Origin: Planctomycetota bacterium
GTDB lineage: Bacteria > Planctomycetota > MHYJ01 > WSZJ01
Length of the DNA stretch: 35,283 bases
Reading direction: 5' to 3'
Assembly (NCBI GenBank): GCA_009773755.1
Contig: WSZJ01000017.1
Location: forward strand, 1-35,283
Shown: positions 9,448 through 15,980 of the stretch, piece by piece
Layout of the letters: the number at the start of each line of letters is the position of its first letter
Position numbering within the stretch: position 1 is the first letter of the stretch
Made by a program: the position numbers and the translations under genes
Notes under the pieces: generated by a model
What the model saw: the letters and a program-made list of their open reading frames with translations, nothing else
Told to the model about the DNA's origin: nothing
Database searches by the model: none

Positions 9448-10355
9448 ACGACCTCCAGCGTCTGGCCCTGGCGGGCCGCGTCGATCGCGACGCCGGTGTC
9501 GGCCGCGCGCTCGATCGTGTCGGCGAGCATGCGATCCATGTCCTCGTCGGTGCGGTTGGGAGCGTGGTGGAAGAGGACGAGTTTTTTCGCGTTCGCGTCG
9601 CGGACGATTTCGAGCGCCTGCCACGGCGTGGAGTGGCCCCAGTGCGGGAATTTTTCGTACTCGTCGTCGGTGAAGGTGGTGTCGAAGATGACGACGTCGC
9701 AGCCCCGGATGGCGCCCACCAGGTCGCGGCGCATCTTCTCGAGAATGCGCTTGTCGCCCGTCGCGAGCCGCTTCGGCAGGCCTTTCGCGAAATTGTGCTT
9801 GTAGCGGATGCGGTCGAAGGGCGAGGTATCGGTGATGTAGGCGACGGAGCGCTTTCCGTGTTCGATGCGGAAACCGGTCGACGTCCCCGGGTGGTTGAGC
9901 GCGATCGGCAGCACGCGAACGCCGCCCAGGTCGAGATCTTCCTTCGGCGTCACGGGCAGGAACTTGAAATTCGCCGGCAGCTCCTTGAACACGATCGGAA
10001 AGACCGCGTCCCCCGCGACTCCCGCGATCGCTTCGCTCAGGCGCGTTCCCCGGCCGCTTCGCGCGAAAATATTCAGCCGGTTTCCGCGCACGAAGACCGG
10101 GTCGAAGAACGGAAGCCCCTGGATGTGGTCCCAGTGAAGGTGCGTGAGCAGCAGGTTCACCGTCCCGTTCCCCTGGCCGAGCGGACCCTTCTGAAGGTGC
10201 CGTCCCAGCGCGCGCATGCCGGTCCCCGCGTCGAGGATGATCGGCGCGCGGCCGTCTACGTCAACCTGCACGCAGGAAGTGTGGCCGCCGTAACGGACGG
10301 TTGTGGTTCCGGGCGTCGGGTAAGAACCCCGGACGCCCCAGAACGTGATGCGCAT
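9444..10355 (-). CDS. MBL-fold metallohydrolase (first of pair)
   Basis: A 303-residue MBL-fold hydrolase paralogous to the downstream gene. It has RITFWGVRGSYPTPG at the N-terminus, HLHWDH at 72-77, VIFDTTFTDDEY, and LFHHAPNRTDEDMD near the C-terminus. Compared with its partner it carries an insertion of about 20 residues around residues 185-205 (DRIRYKHNFAKGLPKRLATG). The ATG at 10355 is chosen because AAGGGGAGAGG precedes it and the conserved FWGVRG block begins four codons later; the 54 extra codons of open frame upstream cross a repeat. It is transcribed divergently from the pterin genes, but no functional link is evident. Confidence 0.88.
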   Translation of the reverse strand: MRITFWGVRGSYPTPGTTTVRYGGHTSCVQVDVDGRAPIILDAGTGMRALGRHLQKGPLGQGNGTVNLLLTHLHWDHIQGLPFFDPVFVRGNRLNIFARSGRGTRLSEAIAGVAGDAVFPIVFKELPANFKFLPVTPKEDLDLGGVRVLPIALNHPGTSTGFRIEHGKRSVAYITDTSPFDRIRYKHNFAKGLPKRLATGDKRILEKMRRDLVGAIRGCDVVIFDTTFTDDEYEKFPHWGHSTPWQALEIVRDANAKKLVLFHHAPNRTDEDMDRMLADTIERAADTGVAIDAARQGQTLEVV

Positions 10356-10428
10356 TCGCCTCTCCCCTTGGGGGGGCGGAGAGGATACCAAGGCCTTTGA
10401 ACGCGAGGAAAGGTTGTGACGTGGAGAA

Positions 10429-10576
10429 TGCAGTGGGTAGTGGGCAGGATGTAGTGGGTAGGACCTCGCGCGGGAGGATGCAGGCACTCTGAGTGGCTGT
10501 CGGCGGATCGAAATCATCGATGCCTAGCGCACAACAGCCTTTCCTACCCCCTACCTCCTACCCACTGCCCCCTGCC
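10429..10576. repeat. Inverted G-rich repeat between divergent operons
   Basis: The left arm (10429-10463, built of GTGGGTAGTGGG-like units) pairs with the right arm (10542-10576, CCTACCCCCTACC-like units) at about 29 of 35 positions, with a 78-nt loop. It lies between the divergent MBL and PTPS genes, so it cannot be a terminator for either. The G-runs could form quadruplexes on the plus strand in the left arm and on the minus strand in the right arm. Confidence 0.75.
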
Positions 10577-10624
10577 GTCCTTTTCCAGTAGACGCGCCCG
10601 AGCTACTTCGGCCATTCTCTGAAC

Positions 10625-11026
10625 ATGCCGGTCCGCGTCACCAAGCAGCTCGAGTTCGCCGCTTCTCACACCTATTCCGTCCCCGGGGCTTCGCAGGCGG
10701 AAAACGAGAAGCTCTTCGGGCCGTGCGTGCGGCACCACGGGCATAACTACATGCTCCAGGTGACGGTCGAGGGGGAGACGGACGCGAGAACCGGGATGGT
10801 CGTGAACGTGACGGATCTGAAGAAGGCGATGCAGGAAGCGGTGGCCGAGCTTGACCACCGCCACTTGAACAGGGACGTCGAGCATTTCCGTGAGCGCAAT
10901 CCCACGACGGAGAACATTGCGCTCTACATTTTCGAGAAGCTCCGCAGCCGGGTCGCGCCGGCGCGGCTCCGCACAGTCCGGCTGCACGAGGACGAGTCGC
11001 TCTCGGTCGAGGTGAACGATGCCTAG
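10625..11026 (+). CDS. 6-pyruvoyl-tetrahydropterin synthase-like protein 1
   Basis: A 133-residue PTPS/QueD family protein. Zinc ligands are H15, H38 and H40 (HGHNY), the catalytic Cys is C34 (GPCVRHHGHNY) and the Asp-His pair is D77-H78 (ELDHRHLN). A conserved Glu is in VRLHEDES near the C-terminus. Dihydroneopterin triphosphate is the substrate of all family branches; the products are 6-pyruvoyl-tetrahydropterin (PTPS) or 6-carboxy-tetrahydropterin (QueD). The loop before HGHNY is two residues shorter than in the next gene, so the two may differ in product. It is first in a tightly packed run: its stop lies 8 nt inside the next gene. Confidence 0.9.
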   Translation: MPVRVTKQLEFAASHTYSVPGASQAENEKLFGPCVRHHGHNYMLQVTVEGETDARTGMVVNVTDLKKAMQEAVAELDHRHLNRDVEHFRERNPTTENIALYIFEKLRSRVAPARLRTVRLHEDESLSVEVNDA

Positions 11027-11423
11027 CGTCCGCCTCGTCCGCCGCTACGTGTTCTCGAGCGCGCACCGCCTTCATTCCGCGGAACTTTCGCCGGAGGAAA
11101 ACGCCCGCCTGTACGGCAAGTGCAACAACCCGCAGGGGCACGGGCACAATTACGCGATCGAAGTCGCCGTCACGGGGCCTGTCGACGCGCGCACCGGCTT
11201 CTGCTGCGATCTGACGGCCGTCGACTCTGCCGTCCGGCGCGCCGTCCTCGATCGTTTCGATCACCAGGATCTCAACGCGCTTCCTGAGTTCGCGCGGCTC
11301 GTCCCGACCGGCGAGAACATCGCGCGTGTCGTGTGGGACAAACTCATAGCGGAAGGGCTTCCGCTCACGTCCGTGCGGCTGCAGGAGACGCGCGACAACT
11401 TCTTCGAGTACCGGGGAGACTGA
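11019..11423 (+). CDS. 6-pyruvoyl-tetrahydropterin synthase
   Basis: A 134-residue PTPS. The stretch [24 protein letters not shown], followed by [10 protein letters not shown], is very close to the mammalian enzyme as I recall it. Zinc ligands are H16, H41 and H43; the catalytic triad is C35, D81 and H82 (RFDHQDLN); the substrate-binding Glu is E123 (LQETRDN). This is the better candidate of the two for true PTPS activity (dihydroneopterin triphosphate to 6-pyruvoyl-tetrahydropterin). The ATG at 11019 overlaps the previous gene by 8 nt, and the stop overlaps the next start (TGATG at 11421-11425), so the three genes are translationally coupled. Confidence 0.92.
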   Translation: MPSVRLVRRYVFSSAHRLHSAELSPEENARLYGKCNNPQGHGHNYAIEVAVTGPVDARTGFCCDLTAVDSAVRRAVLDRFDHQDLNALPEFARLVPTGENIARVVWDKLIAEGLPLTSVRLQETRDNFFEYRGD

Positions 11424-12022
11424 TGAAACGCGGCGAGAAACTGGCGGAAGCGGCGAAGGACGAACTTCAGAAGGCGGTCACACGGGTGATCGAGCTGATG
11501 GGGGACGATCCGAAGCGGGACGGGTTGAAGCGGACGCCGAAGCGAGTGGCGGAGGCATGGGAGTTCCTGACGAAGGGGTACGGGCAGGAGCCGAAGCAGG
11601 TGCTCAACAGCGCGCTGTTCGACAGCGACTCGGACGACATGGTGATCGTGAAGGACATCGACTTTTACTCGATGTGCGAGCACCACATGCTTCCGTTTTT
11701 CGGCAAGGTGCACATCGCGTACCTGCCGTCGGGGAAGATCATCGGGCTGTCGAAGCTGCCGCGGCTGGTGGACATTTTCGCGCGGCGGCTGCAGGTGCAG
11801 GAGCGGATGACGACGGAGATTGCGAAGACGGTGCAGGATCTGCTGGGGGCGCGGGGGGTGGGGGTGGTGATCGAAGCGCAGCATCTGTGCATGATGATGC
11901 GCGGGGTGGAGAAGCAGAATTCGTATGCGCTGACGAGCGCGATGATGGGGAGATTTCGGAAGGATGGGAGGACGCGCGGGGAGTTCCTGGACTTGATCAG
12001 GCATGGGAGGATTTCGGTTTGA
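11423..12022 (+). CDS. folE: GTP cyclohydrolase I
   Basis: A 199-residue enzyme that converts GTP to 7,8-dihydroneopterin triphosphate, the substrate of the two upstream gene products. Zinc ligands C85 and H88 (MCEHHMLPF) and C156 (QHLCMMMRG) are present, as are the N-terminal [10 protein letters not shown] helix and [10 protein letters not shown]. Length and motif spacing match the type IA family. The ATG at 11423 overlaps the preceding stop by one base, with GGGGAG a few bases upstream. The product could also feed folate or queuosine synthesis, but the coupling to two PTPS genes and the following SDR favours a reduced-pterin cofactor. Confidence 0.95.
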   Translation: MKRGEKLAEAAKDELQKAVTRVIELMGDDPKRDGLKRTPKRVAEAWEFLTKGYGQEPKQVLNSALFDSDSDDMVIVKDIDFYSMCEHHMLPFFGKVHIAYLPSGKIIGLSKLPRLVDIFARRLQVQERMTTEIAKTVQDLLGARGVGVVIEAQHLCMMMRGVEKQNSYALTSAMMGRFRKDGRTRGEFLDLIRHGRISV

Positions 12023-12031
12023 AAACGGCTA

Positions 12032-12109
12032 CGGCAAATCCCAACTCCAACCCCAAATCCCAAACCGACATCGTGGGTTGGGATTTGGGGTTGGAGTTGG
12101 GTTTTGTCG
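12032..12109. repeat. 35-bp-stem hairpin inside the pterin cluster
   Basis: The left arm (12032-12066, CCAACTCCAACCCCAAATCC-type) pairs with 12075-12109 with only 3 mismatches in 35 and an 8-nt loop. It fills most of the 106-nt gap between folE and the SDR gene, starting 10 nt after the folE stop. It has no T-tract. It could attenuate or stabilise the transcript, or be a repeat element. Confidence 0.85.
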
Positions 12110-12128
12110 TTCGCCGCGGGGCAGTCTC

Positions 12129-12830
12129 ATGCTGACAACCCACCGCGCCTTCATCTCCGGCGCTTCTTCCGGCATCGGCCTCGCCACCGCAAAGGCCTTC
12201 GCCGCCGCCGGCGCGCGCGTCGCGCTGTTCGCCCGGCGGCTGAACATCCTCAAGGAACACGCCGCTGCGATCGGCGAGAGGGCGTTCGCGCTGCGGGGGG
12301 ATGTGCGCGAATTGCGCTCGATGGAAATCGCGGCCGACCATGTGAAGAAAAAGTGGGGCGCTCCCGCAGATATCGTCGTCGTCAACGCCGGCATCGTGAA
12401 GATCGGGGAGATCGCCGCCATCTCCGCCGAGGACTGGAACGACGTCATCGCCACCAACCTCACCGGCGCGTTCAACACGACGCACGCGTTCCTGCCGGGA
12501 CTGCTCGAGGGACCGTCGGACCTGGTCTTCATCGCTTCGACCGCTTCGTACGACACGTGGCCGACCTGGGGCGCGTACTGCGCGTCGAAGTGGGGCGTCC
12601 TCGGGCTCGCGCGTTCGGTCGCGCATGAGGTACGGCAGAAGGGGGTCCGCGTGACGATCGTTGCGCCGGGTGCCGTCGACACGGATATCTGGCCAGGAGA
12701 GAAGAAGCCGCAGCCGGAAAAGATGCTGAAGGCGGAGGATGTCGCTGCGGCGATCGTGAATGCGGTCTCGGCGGACCGGCGGGCGAGTTATGACGAGGTG
12801 CGGGTGATGCCGGCATCGGGCCTGTTGTAA
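12129..12830 (+). CDS. Short-chain dehydrogenase, candidate sepiapterin-type reductase
   Basis: A 233-residue classical SDR. The NADP-binding motif SGASSGIG is at 10-17, NAG at 86-88, the active-site Asn is N110, and catalytic Ser138/140, Tyr150 and Lys154 (YCASK) are present. The motif pattern is that of YdfG-like NADP-dependent oxidoreductases. Because it follows folE and two PTPS genes in the same direction, the obvious proposal is reduction of 6-pyruvoyl-tetrahydropterin, the sepiapterin reductase step. That assignment rests on context alone; SDRs are too promiscuous in sequence to confirm it. The ATG at 12129 gives the standard short N-terminus before the Rossmann motif; no strong binding site is seen. 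Confidence 0.87.
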   Translation: MLTTHRAFISGASSGIGLATAKAFAAAGARVALFARRLNILKEHAAAIGERAFALRGDVRELRSMEIAADHVKKKWGAPADIVVVNAGIVKIGEIAAISAEDWNDVIATNLTGAFNTTHAFLPGLLEGPSDLVFIASTASYDTWPTWGAYCASKWGVLGLARSVAHEVRQKGVRVTIVAPGAVDTDIWPGEKKPQPEKMLKAEDVAAAIVNAVSADRRASYDEVRVMPASGLL

Positions 12831-12968
12831 GCGGATGAGAGTTGCTTGATTGACATAAACAATTAAGCATCAGGTCTTTGCAACTGAGAATAGTATAATA
12901 CTATACTGTGTTATTTTTTATATTAGACAGTAAGTGAAATTATATTATGACTATGGTATTAGTGTGGA
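12831..12968 (+). promoter_or_regulatory. AT-rich upstream region of the DUF4143 ATPase gene
   Basis: About 140 bp of AT-rich DNA in a GC-rich setting. It contains TATAAT at 12894-12899 embedded in a palindrome (AGTATA-ATAC-TATACT, 12892-12907), which resembles an operator over a -10 box. TTGACA at 12850-12855 is too far away to pair with it. No convincing -35 was found. Confidence 0.4.
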
Positions 12969-14198
12969 ATGCGACCCCGCGCCTGCTCCAGCACCCTTGG
13001 CTCCATGTTCGATTCCTTCCGCGTCAGCCTCCTGACCGGCCCGCGCCAGTGCGGCAAGACCACCCTCGTCCGCCAGTTCGCAACCGAACGAAAGGCGGCT
13101 TACGTCACACTGGATGAAGCGGACGCTCTCGCACAGGCCACTCAAAACCCCTCCGCGTGGCTCGCGCGCCAGTCTCGCCTCCTCGTCATCGACGAAATCC
13201 AGAAAGCGCCCGCGCTTCTCCAGGCCATCAAGATCGTCGTCGACAACGATCAGCGCCCCGGTCAGTTTCTCCTCACCGGTTCCTCCAACATCCTTCTCTC
13301 TGCACGCGTCTCTGAGTCCCTGGCAGGCCGCATGTTCGTGGGCTCTCTCGCGCCGTTCACCCAATCCGAGATCGACGGAACTCAGCCCTCCTTCGTCGAT
13401 GGGTTGTTCTCGAAGGAAAAGCCGCCTGAAATCCCCGCTCCACCCGACATCGACAAGCTCATCCAGCGCATTCTGCGCGGCGGCTACCCCGAGCCTGCGC
13501 TGTTCGTCCTCGAACACGGCCGCCGCGCCTGGTTCGAGTCCCACCTCGTCACCGTCCTCTCCCGCGACGTCCGCGACCTCGCCGACATCGATCGCCCGAC
13601 CGCGCTCCTTCACCTTCTGCTCGCCCTGTCCGCCCGCTCCCTCGGCCCCCTCAATGTCCTCGAGCTGGCCTCGACCTGCGGCCTCAACCAGGTCACGGCA
13701 AAACGCTACCTCGGAGTTCTCGACGCCCTCTACCTGGTCCGCACTCTCCCCGCCTGGACCCACTCCGCCTCGAAGCGCCTCGCGCGCCGCCCCAAAGTGC
13801 TCCCGGCCGACAGTGCAGTCCACGCGCACCTCGCCGGTGTCGACGCGAACAGGCTGAAATCCGATCGCGCCGCCCTCGGCCCTCTCCTCGAGTCCTTCGC
13901 CATCAACGAAATCCTCCGCGAAGCTGCGTGGAGCAGCGTCAGCCCCCGGGCGTCCCACTTCCGCACCCAGTCCGGCGACGAAGTCGACCTCGTCCTCGAA
14001 GCACCCGACGGCCGCGTCGTCGGCGTCGATGTCAGGGCCACGTCGTCCCCAGGCATCGATGACCTCCGCGGCCTGCGAGCGCTCAGGGAAGCGGCCGGAA
14101 AACACTTCCATCGAGGCGTCATGCTCTGCGGCATCGAGCAATCGCGGGCGCTCGACGGGAGCCTGGTCGCGATGCCGATCTCCCGGCTCTGGAAGTAA
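12969..14198 (+). CDS. AAA_14/DUF4143 ATPase
   Basis: A 409-residue P-loop ATPase of the common AAA_14-DUF4143 type. Walker A is GPRQCGKT at 24-31, Walker B is LLVIDEIQ near 75, the sensor is LLTGSSN near 102, and FTQSEI and GGYPEP mark the linker. The C-terminal DUF4143 half has a winged helix (LASTCGLNQVTAKRYLGVLDALYLV) and a restriction-fold-like GDEVDLVLE followed by VDVRAT. Such proteins are abundant and patchily distributed; their role is unsettled, and they are often found in accessory DNA. The ATG at 12969 is used because family N-termini extend a similar length before the P-loop; the binding site is weak. The AT-rich upstream spacer suggests horizontal transfer. Confidence 0.92.
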   Translation: MRPRACSSTLGSMFDSFRVSLLTGPRQCGKTTLVRQFATERKAAYVTLDEADALAQATQNPSAWLARQSRLLVIDEIQKAPALLQAIKIVVDNDQRPGQFLLTGSSNILLSARVSESLAGRMFVGSLAPFTQSEIDGTQPSFVDGLFSKEKPPEIPAPPDIDKLIQRILRGGYPEPALFVLEHGRRAWFESHLVTVLSRDVRDLADIDRPTALLHLLLALSARSLGPLNVLELASTCGLNQVTAKRYLGVLDALYLVRTLPAWTHSASKRLARRPKVLPADSAVHAHLAGVDANRLKSDRAALGPLLESFAINEILREAAWSSVSPRASHFRTQSGDEVDLVLEAPDGRVVGVDVRATSSPGIDDLRGLRALREAAGKHFHRGVMLCGIEQSRALDGSLVAMPISRLWK

Positions 14199-14310
14199 CT
14201 TCTCCGCGCGAGTTATCACGAAGTTCGTGTCACGCCCGCTCCATTACTTCCCCTGCGCCGCGGAATTCCGGGTTCAGGCGCCGCCGCGCCGCCGCCGACG
14301 ACTGGAAAGC

Positions 14311-15078
14311 GTGCGCTCCCACTACTACCAGTTCAATCACCCCACACGCCACCGCTGGCTCCGAGGCGCTCTCTGGACCGGGGCCGCGGCGGCTCTTACT
14401 TCGGCCGGCGCCGCCGTCTACCGCTGGCCGGGCCACGTCCACGCGGCGCTCGTCACCGTGGGATTCGCACGCGAACGCACCGTCGAGGACGCCGTCCGCG
14501 ACTTCGGCCCGCGCGCGAAGGCGCGCTTCGAGCCCGCCTGCCTCGCCCACAAGATCGCCTGGCCCCCCGCGCGCGTGCGCCTGCTCGCCTTCAAGCGGGA
14601 GCGCGTGCTTGAGGTCTGGGTTGCGGGGAAGCGCGGCGCGTTTGCGAAGGCGGCGCAGTACCCGATCCTCGCGGCCAGCGGCGGCCCGGGGCCGAAGCGC
14701 CGCGCCGGCGACTGCCAGGTGCCCGAGGGCTTCTACAAGCTTCCGGTCCTGAACCCCAACAGCAAGTTCCACCTGTCGCTGCGCGTCGACTACCCGAACG
14801 CCGAGGACCTCGCGCACCGCCCCGAGGATCACCCGGATCCCGGCACCGACATCTACGTCCACGGCGGCGCGAATTCGATCGGCTGCCTCGCGATTGGCGA
14901 CGACGCGATCGAAGAGGTCTTCGCCCTCGTCGCGCAGGTGCCGGCTTCCGGACGTGAGATCTGGATCGCGCCGGTCGACCTGCGGAAGGAGCCGGGCTTT
15001 CGGCTGACGAACGCGGAGCCATGGGTCGAGGAGACGCACCGGAAACTCTCGGCACGGATCAAGGCTGAGCTGCCGTAG
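14311..15078 (+). CDS. L,D-transpeptidase (YkuD/YafK-like)
   Basis: A 255-residue enzyme with the L,D-transpeptidase active site HGGANSIGC (His and Cys catalytic, about residues 188-197), preceded by DIYV. Upstream, the LEVW..GKRG..KAAQYPILAASGG and DCQVPEGFYKL blocks match the YafK-type branch. An N-terminal apolar segment (about residues 18-37) would be a signal anchor placing it outside the cytoplasmic membrane, where this family cross-links peptidoglycan or attaches lipoproteins. The start is uncertain: GTG at 14311 (GGAAAG just upstream) is used, and GTG at 14227 is an alternative. L,D-transpeptidase activity in planctomycete-type cells with thin peptidoglycan would be of interest, but nothing here tests it. 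Confidence 0.87.
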   Translation: MRSHYYQFNHPTRHRWLRGALWTGAAAALTSAGAAVYRWPGHVHAALVTVGFARERTVEDAVRDFGPRAKARFEPACLAHKIAWPPARVRLLAFKRERVLEVWVAGKRGAFAKAAQYPILAASGGPGPKRRAGDCQVPEGFYKLPVLNPNSKFHLSLRVDYPNAEDLAHRPEDHPDPGTDIYVHGGANSIGCLAIGDDAIEEVFALVAQVPASGREIWIAPVDLRKEPGFRLTNAEPWVEETHRKLSARIKAELP

Positions 15079-15101
15079 GCGGGAGTCTTGGGGCCTTCCC
15101 G

Positions 15102-15162
15102 TTGCAGAAGAGGCAATTACTATATTTGCAGAAACTCATATAATATGTTAGTTTATGCAAAT
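15102..15162 (+). promoter_or_regulatory. Operator/promoter of the AbiEi-type gene
   Basis: TATAAT (15139-15144) lies between the arms of a perfect 7-bp inverted repeat, ATTTGCA (15124-15130) and TGCAAAT (15156-15162). A direct repeat TTGCAGAA occurs at 15102-15109 and 15126-15133. The predicted transcription start near 15151 is only a few bases before the ATG at 15155, so the message is nearly leaderless. No good -35 is visible. AbiEi antitoxins are known to bind inverted repeats upstream of their own gene, which fits. Confidence 0.55.
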
Positions 15163-15961
15163 GAAGCGTACCTGTCCCAGCAACTCCCGCTCCGTTCCAC
15201 GTTTTGTCGACGATCTCCAGTCGCGCGGACGCTACTCGTTCGTGCGCGACGAAGCGCGTCATTCGCTCGCCATCTCAAACCTCGCGCTCCAGGCCTCGGC
15301 CCGTCGACTCATCAAGAACGCACGCCTTGCGACTCCACGCCGGGGCTTTTACGTCGTCGTCCCCCTCGAATACCGTTCCGCAGGCTCCCCACCCCCGGCT
15401 TGGTTTGTAGACGACCTGATGAGAGCTTCAGGCCACCCCTACTACGTCGCACTCCTCTGCGCCGCCGCCCTTCATGGCGCCGCGCCCCAGCAACCGCAGG
15501 AATTCCAGGTCATGACGAATCTCCCGCAGCGTCCGGCGAGAGCAGGCCGCTCAGTCTTGCGTTTCTTCGTGAAGCGCGATTTGGCGAAGACCCCAGTGCA
15601 GATCATGAAGACGGAAACCGGGGGAATGCGAGTCTCCACCCCGGAAGCCACCGCCTTCGATCTCGTCCACTACGCGGAGGCCGCCGGCCATCTCGGAAAT
15701 GTCGCCGTCGTTCTGGAAGCGCTGGCCGGCCGGCTCGATGCGAAGAAGCTGGCGGCCGCCAGCGACTTGTTCGAACTCCCCGTCGTCCAGAGAACGGGCT
15801 ATTTGCTGGACCGCTTCGGCCACCGAAATTTGACCACCCCGATGCGGCAACGCTGTCGCCGCAGAAGTCCGCGCCAAGTCCTGCTCCGCGCAGGCCGTCC
15901 CGACGCGGGGGCGCGCCTCGACAAGAACTGGGATGTGCTCCTCAACGCCCAAATCGAATAG
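15155..15961 (+). CDS. AbiEi-family antitoxin/regulator, orphan
   Basis: A 268-residue protein of the type IV antitoxin AbiEi family. An N-terminal winged-helix part (about 13-60, YSFVRDEA..LAISNLALQASARRLIKNARLATPRRGFY) is followed by the family core PPPAWFVDDLM, YYVALLCAAALHGAAPQQPQEFQVMT and VSTPEATAFDLV. In the type system an AbiEii nucleotidyltransferase toxin follows directly; here the next gene is a HEAT protein on the other strand 19 bp away, and no toxin frame is present. Start at ATG 15155, with ATG 15161 as an alternative. The last 40 residues are very Arg-rich and may be degenerate. It could be a solitary regulator or the remnant of a lost toxin-antitoxin pair. Confidence 0.85.
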   Translation: MQMKRTCPSNSRSVPRFVDDLQSRGRYSFVRDEARHSLAISNLALQASARRLIKNARLATPRRGFYVVVPLEYRSAGSPPPAWFVDDLMRASGHPYYVALLCAAALHGAAPQQPQEFQVMTNLPQRPARAGRSVLRFFVKRDLAKTPVQIMKTETGGMRVSTPEATAFDLVHYAEAAGHLGNVAVVLEALAGRLDAKKLAAASDLFELPVVQRTGYLLDRFGHRNLTTPMRQRCRRRSPRQVLLRAGRPDAGARLDKNWDVLLNAQIE

Positions 15962-15980
15962 GACACATGATCTTCCGCGC

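Noticed and set aside
10625..11423. Assignment of both PTPS genes to queuosine synthesis (queD)
   Set aside because: queC, queE and queF are not adjacent, and the second protein has the mammalian-like PTPS motif; still, QueD activity for the first protein cannot be excluded.
12951..14219. Long antisense frame over the DUF4143 ATPase gene
   Set aside because: Composition is Gly/Glu/Asp-rich with no domain; the plus-strand P-loop ATPase is unambiguous.
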